A stretch of DNA of 64,000 bases, from the NCBI RefSeq assembly GCF_031755915.1, contig NC_083386.1:22181001-22245000 (forward strand). The letters run 5' to 3'. The translations under genes were made by a program, and so were the position numbers. The notes below the pieces were generated by a model, which was not told the origin of the DNA, ran no database searches, and saw only the letters and a list, made by a program, of their open reading frames with translations. How positions within the stretch are numbered: the stretch's first letter is position 1; each line of letters begins with the position of its first letter. Shown here piece by piece: positions 24,301 through 36,060 of this stretch. Source of the stretch: Ziziphus jujuba (taxonomy: Eukaryota; Streptophyta; Magnoliopsida; Rosales; Rhamnaceae).

Positions 24301-25989
24301 ATCGTGTTTTTAAGAAACCTGCAAGACTAAATGGAATCTGTATCCAGCTTCAAACTCCTCACTGTTCCTATGGGTATTATTATTAAATTTCTATTGCTTA
24401 TTATGTCTAATTGCATAAGTTATGCCTCACAGAATTTATGATTAACTTTGGGTGGTAAAGTTATTTTTACAGTACTGTTTCTTTGTGGTGTAAACTTCTT
24501 GCAAAAGTGGCAATAATTTTAGGCTACTATGCCAAGAATATTTGCCTTTGTTTGGGGGTTTTCAGTAAGTATGCAGGTGTAATCATACATTGCTTGGAGG
24601 CTTAAGAATACATATAGAATCGCTAGTGTGAACCACAATTTCACATATTCTTCTCAAAACAATAGAAGTGTACGCATTGTTACTGATAATCATGGTGAAT
24701 ACCAAGTGCTGTGCTGTGCACATTCTATGTGAGTCATATTTCAATTTATGGCCCATCTAATGTCTGGAAAAGAACTTGGTGATGGATTTAAATTTGCTTG
24801 GCTTGTTACCAAAGTCTTGTATAATAATGCATGTATGGAAAGCAGAATAGGGATGTAGAAGTTTGTCCTTTTGATAGAGCATTAGAATATGTAGCAAATA
24901 AGGTGAAGTTAGATATAGATTTCATTTGTTGAATTGACTGCTGATATCCTATGCATAGTGCTGAATAGATTCTGTGATAACTCCTTGCAAATTGGCGGAT
25001 AAATATATTATTCTTTAAACCTTTTGAACTATCATTTTAATAGCTATGTTTTGGCATGAGTTTTTGATTATCTCATGTCTTTTTCTGCAACTTGTAATTC
25101 CAATAAGGTAACTACAGTGATTATTCAGGCTTTGCAGCCAATCATACCATGTGTTTTTATTTCCTTCTATTCTTCAATAATTCACCAGACACGCTAAGCC
25201 ATTTTTCCTTCTCAGCCAACAAGGAGCTGTTTCTTCTTATACAAAACGATGGAGAGAGTTTTCTGGAAGTGGATGTTACAATATTAAATGTCGAAAATAC
25301 TTCCCAGGAGATAAACGTAACGAACCATCATGTCAAAAAGGTGGTGTTACACGGACTATGGTCCTCCTTTTTTTCAATTTCTTTTTTTTTTTTTTTTTCC
25401 CTCCTCTTTTTGGGGAGGGGTGATGAGTGGCAATCACGGGGAAAACAAAAGAAGTTCTAGAGGGTTGATGGATAGGGAGAAATTAAGTTTAATCTATAGC
25501 CCATCACTTCTAAAGAGTTTGTTCTGAGGTCTGATCATCATCTTGTTGTGCTTGTTGCAGGTCCATGTCTCGGATGGAGGAAGTCCGTCAATAGTGCTAA
25601 ATGCTGGAAATGGAAAGTGTATAATTCACTTGGGATCAAGTAAACCAAAGAACATGTTTATGAACCTTCCTCCCTATGCCTCACATGTAAGTCCTACCCA
25701 TGGAGCCTACGTGTTGTTTTTGGCAGCTCTAGTTATTGGAGGAACATGGGCCTGCTGTAAGTTGAGAAAAAAGGGACCTCAGGTTGATGGAATCGCATAT
25801 CAGGAGCTTGAAATGGCGCAGCCAGACTCTCCTACAGCTAACCATGCAGAAACAACTGATGGTTGGGATCAAGGTTGGGATGATGATTGGGATGACGTCG
25901 AGACAGTGAAGTCACCAAGTGCACGCCAAAACGGAAATGCCTCATTGAATGGACGTACTTCCAGATCTTCTGATAAAGATGGATGGTGA
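21364..25989 (+). CDS. single-pass membrane protein with DUF7356-type ectodomain
   Basis: Exons 21364-21501, 21642-21876, 25216-25340 and 25561-25989; 308 residues. An N-terminal signal peptide (MNRNPTGLVLVLVFLIVFHG) is followed by a Ser/Pro-rich stretch (SPAPSPAGAES), then the Cys-containing extracellular domain (ERCMGSSESCHYQKDI, LFLLIQNDGESFLEVDV, SIVLNAGNGKCIIHLG). A transmembrane helix YVLFLAALVIGGTWACC lies at about 222-238. The cytoplasmic tail holds VDGIAYQELEMA and the striking WDQGWDDDWDDVE acidic-Trp motif, ending DKDGW. This architecture matches an uncharacterised plant family; function unknown. The 3.3 kb second intron carries a poly(T) micro-insertion (23161-23219). An alternative acceptor at 25128 would add 29 in-frame residues before exon 3, but they break the conserved spacing, so I prefer 25216. 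Confidence 0.85.
23161..23219. mobile_element. poly(T) micro-insertion in intron, 13-bp duplication
   Basis: GTTTTCTTTAGAG occurs exactly at 23161-23173 and 23207-23219, with a T run and GGGACATGA between. The T-run-then-GGGAC junction is the same as at the 3' end of the truncated LINE at 35582, so this may be the shortest possible copy of that family, in minus orientation. Confidence 0.7.
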
Positions 25990-28900
25990 ATTGAACAGGA
26001 GGAGCAGGGCAAAGAATTGCACGTAAACTCTTCCACTACCACTCAAATGAAAGGTGAGGGCGTGATAAAGCTAATAACAACAGAATCAAAGTAAGAATTT
26101 ACATGTAGAAAGTAGAGTAATCTTCAGGAGGGTTAATTTTTTTGAACGTCCATTACTCATACCTGTGCTCATGTAAAACCCAGAGAGGGTTTGATAACAA
26201 TTTTGGTCTGCAAAACAAGTTTATCATTTTTTTTTGTCTTTTTTACTTCAAAATTTACATGGTTATTGCATTGCATTATCTTTTTTCACAAGCATTTGAA
26301 GTCAAAGAAATTACATTTCTGTAATCATAGATTCATTGTAGTCGATGATGGAAATGAAAACAACTCCAAACTAGAAGATAAAACGGTACCAAGGGAGCAA
26401 GAATTCTCTAGGCTTGTCCTAGATAGATAATAGTGGCTTTGATTGGCATCAATTTTTTGCCTTTCCAGAATTTCTTTATTTAAATGATAAAGATGGCTAA
26501 ATTGGGGGGTTGGGAGGGGATATAGTGGCTTTGATTGGCATCAATTTTTTGCTAGTCCAGAATTTCTTTATTTAAGGGATAAAGATGGCTAAATTGGGGG
26601 GTTAGGAGGGGATTATGTTACCTGGTATGAATGTGTAGCTTAGTAACGTGTATTTACTTTCTAACATTGGATAATCTGAATCAGTTTTCTGGTGCAAAGC
26701 CAAGTGTTCATAATTCTCCTGAGGCTGTTATCGTTGTTCCCTTTTGATTGACCAAAATACATGAATTCAAATCCAGATTTACAAACAGTCAGTTTTTAAC
26801 CGATTGAGATTACATGGAGAGCATAAATCAAGGAATCAGTTATCCATTAGATATCTTTTGAAGTTCAATTGCAGGTTCCACTATGACACAAAATGTTTTT
26901 CAATCCACAATTTAAATCTTTTTAAACCTTTCTTGGAATTTAGCTGATAAAAAAGGCTCAAATTGCCATCTATAATTACATGACAGAATCATTGCTAAAT
27001 TTAGTGGGTATTATTGGAAGGCTGAACGATTCCTTCATCCACCAACACCATAGACTGCTACTACCCGGAGTTTCAACTACTATTTTTGGGTAACAAAAGT
27101 TGAGAGGGCATCATTTTGTCCCTCCACAAAAGCAAATCCAAATACCGAAAGAAAAAGGGTACGAAGTCAGAATTCTTTTAATCAAATATTTCTTTCTCAA
27201 TAATTCTTTCTATTCTCTTTTGCTTGCTTTTATTTCTCCAGATAATGGGTTTCCAACAGCTTTATTGACTCAGTCCTCAATGAAAATAAGCTAGACCTTT
27301 AGCCTTGAAGAACAGTTTATGACCATATTGGTGTAATTATCTAAAATATGGATCAATTTTGGGCTCAATGTTGATCTGTCAAATGGGTTTTTTTAAATGT
27401 TTCGATTAGCTAAAGTGACCAAAATGGTATATTATTATTTTTTTCTTAACAAAGATAAGAGACAAAGCTAATGGGGATGACATGGAGTATAATATTATCA
27501 TATAGTTAATGATGAAGCACTTGCAAACATTACAATAAAAAGTAGGTATTTCTCTCTGTCAAACCCCAATGATCAAGGGAACTCAGATATTCTATGACAC
27601 AAACGAAAAATTATAGTTTTGTGAAGAATCCATGTGCTGGTTGATGATGAAAATTGCCAACCTATCAGTATAAGGTTCTCTTGGGCCCAACACAAAAATA
27701 TTTAAAACCTATTGCTCTCACTGCAGAGTAGGGACAAGTCCTAGCTCGTAATCCATGCACATGCTTATAAAAATCAAATTCCTTTTGACTTCCTCCTGCC
27801 AAAGTGGGTTTTCTTTTCTTTTTTTTTTGTTTTTTTGTTTTTTTGTTTTTTTGGCTTCCAATGCAAGTGAATATTTAGTTTCACCATATCTACTAAAACC
27901 TAGGAATTTGATAGGAGTTACAGCAATCAAACATCAAGGAGCTGGAGGAAAAGAAGTGCAGTCCATGTGAGTGCAAGGGTGTCAAAACGTTGATAGGTCT
28001 CTCTCTGCATTTCATTGGAAAAAGGAACACAATGTGGGATAGTTTTTTTAAAACAAAGAAAAAGAGAAAAAGAGAAAAAGAATGGTATTTTAAGGAGGGG
28101 TTGAAAATTTGGAACCTAAAGACATGGAGTGGAAAAGTTAAAATAAGAATAAAAAAAAAGAAAAAAGAGGGCTTCTATTCCGACAGCATCATAGTGTTGT
28201 AATATTCTATTTCCATGCCTTCCAATTCTATCATTATCTTTCAAGGCATTAGCTCAATGAATATTTCATTACCCTGCTTTGCCTCTTCTCAGTGTGGGTA
28301 TTCTTTCTTTTTTATTATTTTACTTGAAATCTTTAAGATTATTTTTGCTTTAAAGTAGGTGTAAGATTCTCATTCTCCCCAGTCTCTCAAGTAACTTTTG
28401 ACTTGCGAAAATGCCTATTTTATTGCCCTTCGCCATCTCTATGATTAGAAACACATGACCTAGGCATATGGACAATTTCCCTAACTAGGAGTCGAAAAGT
28501 CATTTTTGCCCTTTATTTAACAAATGAAAGTGGAAAGTACAAGTGAAGCATCTAGGGCCTGCAATCTTTGGCAGATCTTTGAGATACAAGGACTGGCCAA
28601 AAATAGCCCTACCCGTATGACAAGCATTGACAGGAGTTGATAATATTTTAACAGTAAACCTAATCTTCCTTGTGAGAATTATCACAAAAATCATTGTCTA
28701 TACCATTTGGAGCTATTACTAAGATATCAATCAATGCAAAGGAAGCACATGTGAGACAATAAAATAACCAAATCCTTTTTTTTGGTTTTGAGGCTATGCG
28801 GAATTAACAGTGGAATCGGCTTGTAAAAAGGAAAATAACCAATGACAGGAATTGGAAGAGTACAAAAGATTAGTAGTAATGAACTAATGATCCAACAGGG

Positions 28901-29133
28901 ACCCAGAGTGGAATCTGGTGAAGGGGAATCCGGTGACCTAACTATAAAATAGAGAAGAACATACAAACATAAAACAGGAAAATAAACAAAAGATTACAAC
29001 AATAGGAAAATGAAAAATCTTAAAAAAGAAAAAAATTTCTTCTCTCTGATCTAATGAACAAAACCGGATTCTTCTTCGCCGGATAACCTTATCACAAATC
29101 CCTTCCCTAAATCTCTTATAAGATTAATTAAAT
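25990..29133. other. 3' region and intergenic spacer
   Basis: Begins with the 3' untranslated region of the DUF7356 gene and ends with that of the LRR kinase. It contains a 92-base tandem duplication (26431-26614) and a (T)n/(TTTTTTTG)n tract near 27815-27850. Several short open frames lack any family resemblance. No gene supported. Confidence 0.6.
26431..26614 (+). repeat. tandem duplication, 92-base period, two copies
   Basis: The segment starting TAGTGGCTTTGATTGGCATC at 26431 recurs at 26523. The two copies differ at only a handful of sites (for example CCTTTCC versus CTAGTCC). Few differences indicate a recent duplication. It lies in or just past the 3' untranslated region of the upstream gene. 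Confidence 0.9.
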
Positions 29134-32100
29134 TCATCCCAACTCCTCTTGGTCTTCTGAAGGGCATCTGATCAGTTCCAAAATGTTAACTACCTCCCCC
29201 ATGTCTGGTCGATTTGATGGTACTTGTGATGTGCAAATCAAGCCTAGTTTCATGACAGGGATTGCCTCTTCAGCTGGGAATTTCCCCTGGAGTCTCCCAT
29301 CAGCACATTCTTCCACTCTCCCTTCTTCCAATGCTCCTCTAACCATGTCACAAAGCACCACAACATCATCTTCCATGTATTCAACAGGCCGTTTCCCTGT
29401 GACCACCTCCAAAACCAAAACCCCAAATCCATACACATCACACTTCTCAGTTATCTTTACTGTTTTGCATGCGAACTCTGGCGCCATGTAGCCAAGAGCA
29501 CTTTGAATCTTGCTGCTCAAAACATATCGGTCAAGCATTGGCAACAATCTTGCTAGGCCAAAGTCTGCCACTTTGGGTTCACCTGAACTATCAATAAGGA
29601 CATTGCTCGATTTAATATTGTAATGGGTTATGTTATGTTGGTGCAAGTAAGCCAAGCTTTTTGCAGTCCCAAGAATTATATTGAACCTCTCATTCCATGA
29701 TAAGAAGTTTCCACCTGATCCTTCATGGAGCTGCTTATACAAACTGCCACCCGAGACAAATTCATATATGAGGAGCTGTAATGATGGAGTCCAGTAGTAA
29801 CCCTCAAGTGCTACAAGATTATGATGCCTCACTTTTCCCAATTTCTTTACTTCCCTTTCAAATTCTTCTTGAGACTTGACAAGACTTGAGACAGTCAGCT
29901 TTTTGATTGCAACAGGGTGTCCATCTCGAAGAACTGTTCGATACACTGCTCCAAACCCACCACGCCCAAGCTCACAATCCTTGTTAAGTAAAGCATGTGC
30001 ACCAGTGCTGAAGTCAGGGTCACCCGAAAACATGACAAGCTTGCCTGAGTTATTGTCTGTAGTGGGAGAACGACTGAAGTCCTCCCCTGCAGATAATGTG
30101 AGTGCTGCTGCAGATCGGGATGTAGCAGACCGGACACGAAGATTAAGCACAGTGATAGCAATTACACCAACAACAATGACAGCAGCTGCACCAATGGCAA
30201 TAAGTGCTGAAATGCTAAGGATGATTCTTTTGTGACTGAGATTTGACGGTAATGAACCTGGAGTAGTGTCAGAAGAGGAGTTGGGATTGAGGACAATGGG
30301 TTTGGGGAGGACTGCAGGGCAAGACTTATTGACTGCAGAGCCACAAAGAGATGGATTCCCGGAGACAGAGGAAGGGGAGATAGTGTTGAAAAAGCCACCT
30401 GCAGGTAGCTCACCTTGGAGGTTGTTGTGAGAAATATTGAAGGAAAGGAGATTAGGAATATTGACCAACTGCTTGGGTAAGCCTCCAGTGAGGTTGTTAA
30501 AAGATAAGTCCACATTTTGTAGGTTGCTAAGCTTGGCTATTTCTGTAGGTATCTGGCCAGTCAGTCTGTTCTGAGAAAGGATTCTGCATAGTTCAACCAG
30601 AAACTAAAATGTTAACAACAAAAACATGCTGAGATAATAAAACTTAATAATATTGTTTTCCCAAGAAATAGTATTGTTTTCCCAAGAAATAAAATCAGTG
30701 AAAAGAGGCCATAGGATACTGGCTAGTGTTTCAAATAAAGAAAAGAAAAAAAAAAAAAAAAAGCCATTGGGACTTAATAACTTCATTATTTTCCAGAAAG
30801 CAGTTTACAATATGATGAGATCTAATAAAAACAGGAAAAATTGACGGCCCTGTTTCATGCTTCTGGAAAGGAAACAACAGTCTGTCATAGTTGCAATCAA
30901 TGAAATTCTCATTATACCCAAAAACAGTGTTTACAATATCAAAGGAATCTGACAGGGCATAAATTAGGAAAAGGAATTATTGTTGAAACCCGTTCCGCAA
31001 AAAGCAAAGACATCAGTTTTCAGTATAAGTTGATTTTTGAATATCGACGGGGGGGGAAGAAGAACGTAAGTGCAATGGCTTTCACACAAACAAGAGTCGA
31101 AAATTTTCACAATGCAACCAGACTTACGAGGAATCCGAGCTGTTTAAATAAGACAGGAAAGAAATTAAACATGAAACATTAGAAGAAACAAAGAGGACTT
31201 ACAATGTTGTTAGCGATGTACAGTTCTCAATTGAAGCTGGAATATTTCCATCAAGATTGTTCTTCTCTAATCTCAGTTCCCCCAAAGAAATTGCACCACC
31301 AATGTCCAAAGGGATGCTTCCATTCAACTGGTTCTGGCTCAAATCAAGATTGTCCAAGAACTTCAACTCTCCAATAGTCATCGGAATAGGACCAACAAGA
31401 GAGTTCCTAGACAGGTTCACGGCTCTCAAGCTGCTTAAGACCCCAAGAGCATATCCAATTTCACCGGAAAATGAATTGTGCGACAAATCCAGGGCTTGTA
31501 GATTTTGAACTGCATTAGTCGGAGCAGAAGCTCCACCGAGTTTTCTCTCTGAAAGGGAAACTTCCTTCGTACCGGACTTGAAAATCCATGTAGGAAGACC
31601 ACCTGTCATCAAATTGTGACTAAAATCTAAAGCCACAAGGTTTGTGCACTGAACCATAGAATCGGGCAAGCTCCCAGAGAAACCATTGGCAGAAAAATTC
31701 AAGGTCTTGAGAGACTGAAGATTGCCTAAGGACCTTGGTACTTGACCAGAGAAGTTATTGGCCGAAAGGTCCAAAGTCTCAAGGCTTTTCATCTCTCCAA
31801 TCCATTCCGGAACTTCACCAGAAAACGAGTTCCTGTGCAGATTTAGAAAAGTACACAGGGTAAGTTTCTGCATTGCCTCCGGAAGGCTACCGGAGAAGGA
31901 ATTCTCGCTAAGATCAATCGTCCTCAAAAGCAAACAACTTCCAATTCCATCCGGAACCTGCCCAGAAAACCGATTCTTCTGAAGGTTAATTCCTCGGAGA
32001 TTATTTAATCCTTCAATCCCCTTAGGAATTACACCTTCAAACAAATTATCAGACAAATCCAGCGATCTAAGCCCATTCAAAGACGAAATCCCAGCAGGAA

Positions 32101-32662
32101 ACGAACCCGAGAACTGGTTAGATGAGAAGTTAATCGCTGCAAGACTTGAACATGAACTCAAACTATCCGGGATTTTCCCTGAGAACTTGTTCTTGGCCAA
32201 AGAAATAACTCTCAGAGACCCACATTGTCGGAAGAAATCTTCGGGTATTGAACCGGAGAGATTGTTCTCACTCAAATCAATAACTCGAAGGCTGTCGACC
32301 CGGGCTATACTGGGGCTTATTCTTCCAGTGAGATTGTTCTTGGCAAGGGATAGCTTCCGGAGAGACTGCAACTGGAGGAGGCCTTTTCCTATGCGACCCG
32401 AAAGAGAGAACCCCTCAAGGTTGAGCTCAGTGACCTTGCCCGATCTGGGGTTGCATGTCAAGCCCGCCCAGCCACAGGGACTATCTTCGTCTTCGTTCCA
32501 TGATGAAAGCTTTCCCTTTGGATCTTGAACGTCAGCCTTGAACACAATCAGCCCCAACACTTCGTCGTTCAGAGACGGGTTCAGAGATCTTACCCAAACT
32601 GGAGCTAAAACAATGAGAACGACTAAACCAAGCAACTTTTTCATGTTCAAATACGCTCGCAT
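29134..32662 (-). CDS. PXC2: LRR receptor-like kinase of the PXC2 type, predicted pseudokinase
   Basis: Two minus-strand exons, 32662-31203 and 30583-29134; 969 residues from the first ATG. The second ATG at 32644 has better context and places the signal peptide MKKLLGLVVLIVLAPVWVRS at the very start, so it may be the true start. The ectodomain has an LRRNT (DDEVLGLIVFKA-like, CGWAGLTC) and about 20 leucine-rich repeats (LxxLxxLDLSxNxFSGxxP). Helix IILSISALIAIGAAAVIVVG (about 607-626) crosses the membrane. The kinase has the glycine loop GRGGFG (693-698), Lys 714 in VAIKKL and DFG (827-829). The catalytic loop, however, reads HYNIKSSN where active kinases have HRDxKxxN, so the proton-acceptor Asp is Asn 809. 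Arabidopsis PXC2 (At5g01890), as I remember it, shares HYN and the same PKPIVLNPNSS juxtamembrane segment. It likely signals through partners at the plasma membrane, linked in the literature to vascular development. Confidence 0.92.
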
Positions 32663-32671
32663 TCGGGACCC

Positions 32672-32962
32672 TCAAAAACACCGAAAAGCCATATACCCCG
32701 AAAAAAAAAAAAAAAAGGAACCAGAAAATTTGCAGCCAACCCGGAAGTGCAAAGAGACTAAAATCTCGGATAATGAGCTACCAGAGCTCAAAGTTTGAAC
32801 AAAGAAATGAAAGCTAACCTCAGTGCACACACTCCCGGAAATTTCCAAAACGGAAAAACAAAACAAAAGCTCCAGAAACGGCCAACTTTCTCTAACGGCT
32901 AGATTTGAAGCTGCGGACAAACAAACGAGCAAGAGTAGGATCCCCGAGGAACCAAAATGCAC
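32672..32962 (-). other. upstream open frame in the LRR kinase leader
   Basis: A 96-codon ATG-initiated frame ends nine bases upstream of the first kinase ATG. Its N-terminus (GILLLLVCLSAASNL) is hydrophobic. If the leader is unspliced, this frame would be read before the receptor and could reduce its translation. A leader intron from about 33240 to 32822 would remove its start. No homologue is known to me, so it may be chance. Confidence 0.35.
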
Positions 32963-35572
32963 GAAGTGAAAAGCTCCTTTTAAGAAGGTAAAGGTTTACA
33001 AAACCCTAGAAATCTCTTCCGAAGCTAAAAATCTTTAGCTTAAGAGCTCCAACGATCAAAAGCAAGAGATAGAAGACACTCAGAGCAGTTTCGATCTAAG
33101 AAACACGAAATGCGAGTAGTAGCATTTCGAGGTATCGCCGGAAAGATTCCCACAGTTTCACGGAAAATCTACCGGACTTTGCAGAGTAACGAAGCTCCGA
33201 CGCCGGAAAAAGAGAGTTAGGGCATCGGAATGCTCACCGAGAAGCACGCCGGAAAACGCAGAAACCGCCGGACTATAAAAGAATGTCTCTCTTTCTTTCT
33301 CTTTCTCTTTCTCTCTCTTGTTTCTCTCTCAAACAAACTCTGTGAGTCTCAGAGACTGTGTTTGGTCCGAGACCTGAAATGAGAGAAATTAATTTAATTT
33401 AAAGCGCTTCTTATTAACGGCAAAAGAGGGACCAGGGTTTGGTAGCTGTGGGGGGTGGGGTACATTTATTAGAGACTGTACACGTGGCTAAATCCCTGCG
33501 GTTATGAGAATCCTACGTGGTGTACACGTAGTCTATGTCAGTTATACTTTTGACGTGGATGGCACAAGTGGCAGTCTTTTTAGCCACCTCGAGTCTAGGA
33601 ATATGAATATGACTGGGGAGCCAACTTACAATCTGCCCTCGACTGTTCATGAAATTACTGTTCTGACATCTGCCCCCTTAATTTAACGTTCATAAATGCT
33701 CATGTCGTTGACAAAAATGAACCAAGTCAAGGTCTCCCAATACCACCAAACACAGGCAGCGTTTTCTTTGGACCAAGCCACCTACTAATTTGAGAAATGG
33801 AGCGAAAACCTTCTCATTTTGTTAGTTTTTTATTATGTTGTTCTTGTTATTGAAAATAATCCTTATTTATGCAAAATTTTATATTTTGGTTTTTTTGGAT
33901 TGAAGCTTAAGAAACCATCTCAAAAGAATTTTGACCCATCATTCAAGTAAACACAGCAAGTGATTGACAATGATGCCAAAAATCTTCCAATACTCCATGT
34001 TGAAAGCCTCTCTTGGAATTTTTTTTTCCAATTTAAATATATATAGATATAATTTTCTATTATAACATAGATTACACAAATTTTTATGAAATTTACGAAA
34101 TTCATAATTATTAATGTGATAATTATTAATTAGCTGCATTTTTTTCAATATTTTAAATTTAAAAGTTTACAAAGAAAAAAATGAATGCATAAAAAAATAA
34201 GTTAAATTTTCACATAGATTTGTAGATTATATTGAAAATAATTGTCTATAATAATAAATATTTTTTTTCTTTTTTCAAATATGATCACAACAGAAGGTAT
34301 AGCATAATCGTTTTGCTTGGCATTTACTCTCATCCTTACCTAATTAATGACTAATGCAGCATTGTAGTGCTTTATCCTTACTATCCCGATGGTCAAACAC
34401 ATCATCAAGGCAAAGTGAGTGATAGTTGAAACTTTGAAGCTAAACTTAGTTAGGAGGTAAATGTTTGGAAGATGAGCATAGAAAAAGGAGAATGGCAAGA
34501 GGTGTAAATTGAAGAAATAGAAAAGGGCAAAGTGGGAGAGTGAAGTTGGGTGGAAACTGGATAAACAGAGCTACATTAGAAAAAGCAATAAAGGCAAAAA
34601 TGAGTAGGTGGTGAAGGTGGGTAGTGTAATAAAGAAAAGGTAGGAGGTGGTGGTGTGGGCTTTTGGTGGGGGTGGTGTTTTGGTGCAGAGTGCAGGAGTA
34701 GTGAGAGGGACTTCACTTTGCCTTTCCAACCCTTTTTCTTAAATCCAATCCTTTCCCTTGTAACACCCCCAAAAAAAAAAATGCCTTATTACTTTTTTTT
34801 TTTTAATGTCCTATTTATTTTGTGTCACTTTTTAATTTAATGCACCTCTACAGTTTTAACCCTAGAAAAAGGCATAGTTTCCTCCTATAAAAGGCTTTGG
34901 ATTTGGAAACTTCCCATTTACTACAATTTTTTATTTTTATTTTTTGGGTTTTCAAAACTTAAGGTAAAAATCATTATGTTTGAATCAAATTAGCAACAGT
35001 TTAGTCGTGCACTTATTAATTAGTACTAGAAAGATATCCACCAAACAAAAAGCAATAATGAGAAAATAGATATTTGCAAATCAAATGACTTTAATGTTAA
35101 GAATTACAATAAAGTATTATCAATGATCATTAAATATATATGACTATATATTAATAGATTTGGGATTTAAACTAAAAATTGTAAATGTTATTGATGGTGG
35201 GATTTGGGAGGCAGATGAGGTTAGGAAATGGAGAGAGAGCCTTATCTGTAGGCAAGCATTTTGAGCGGCTGAGCAGGGTGAAAATTCAAAGCAGCAAATT
35301 CTTATTTGTCTTTAGGGATGGAAGTATATGGATAACCTTATATTATATACTTTGGAACTTACTGTACTACCAACAGAATAATCCACTGAGATTTTTTTTA
35401 CTCTAAAGTTTCTTGTGGATCTCCTGCTTTTACAGACATCCAACTCCTTTTTTTTTACACTTTTTACTTTTCCACATGCTATTCTTTTTTTTTTTTTAAA
35501 TAAAATCTGAATGGAGAAATTGTAGCTTAGAATGATTGTTTGGGTGTTCTCAAAGGCTCAAAGGGATTTAAC
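32963..35572. other. kinase leader/promoter and spacer
   Basis: Bases 32963 to about 33360 look like the leader and core promoter of the LRR kinase: CGCCGG-rich on one side and a GA/CT-repeat tract at 33287-33333 on the other. A G-box CACGTG lies at 33481-33486, followed by further ACGT cores to 33560, which suits bZIP or bHLH binding. The rest is AT-rich with a GGTGG-rich island near 34615-34680. No gene supported. Confidence 0.5.
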
Positions 35573-35896
35573 CCTCCTTAGTTTTTTTTTTTTTTTTTTT
35601 TTTTTGGGACAAAGAAAACTACTTTCATTACTACAAAACAATATTACAAACATCAGCTTGACGGAGTGAATGAATCCATTCAGGCCGCACTCAAACCAAA
35701 ATTCATATGAAGCTAAATATACAGCATATTGAGCTAGTGTATGTGCTGCATGATTGGCTTCCCTACCTACAAAAGTACAATTACACCTCTCATAAATAGA
35801 TAATAAACCCCTAATTTCTTCAACTAACAAAAAACAAACAAATAAATAAATAAAATAAAAAAATAGCATCCAAGCATAAAACAGGGTCCTCCTAAG
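35573..35896 (-). mobile_element. 5'-truncated LINE with RNase H-like coding remnant
   Basis: On the minus strand a frame (about 35610-35830) reads CNCTFVGREANHAAHTLAQYA and a following WFECGLNGF, the typical end of the RNase H-like (RVT_3) domain in plant LINEs. It is followed by a short 3' region and a poly(A) tail (T run 35582-35605). Near-identical flanks CCTCCTTAG (35573-35581) and CCTCCTAAG (35888-35896) are a probable target duplication. The element is a 5'-truncated, dead copy. Confidence 0.75.
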
Positions 35897-36060
35897 TTTT
35901 TTTTTTTTTTGACAAAAAAATGAATTTTCATTAATAATTTGGTAACATTACTATAAGAAATTTTTATAAGCATCGAAGTCGATCATAGAATTGGTGTGCA
36001 CCATATATTGCGGCTATAATTTATAAACATATAATGTGAAACGCATTAATAAATTTACCA
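35897..36060 (-). mobile_element. possible second LINE 3' end
   Basis: A T run (35897-35910) is followed by GACAAAAAAATGAATTTTC, a layout like the 3' end of a minus-oriented LINE (complement: GAAAATTCATTTTTTTGTC then poly(A)). It abuts the truncated LINE above, which suggests one retroelement inserted at the tail of another. The 5' limit is a guess and no protein remnant was recognised. Confidence 0.35.

Noticed and set aside
31257..32528. Plus-strand frames opposite the LRR exon
   Set aside because: Antisense of repetitive LRR codons; no independent signals.
33274..33333. Plus-strand TATAAAA with CT-rich tract, as a promoter for a plus-strand gene
   Set aside because: No plus-strand coding region follows; more likely part of the GA-rich leader region of the minus-strand kinase.
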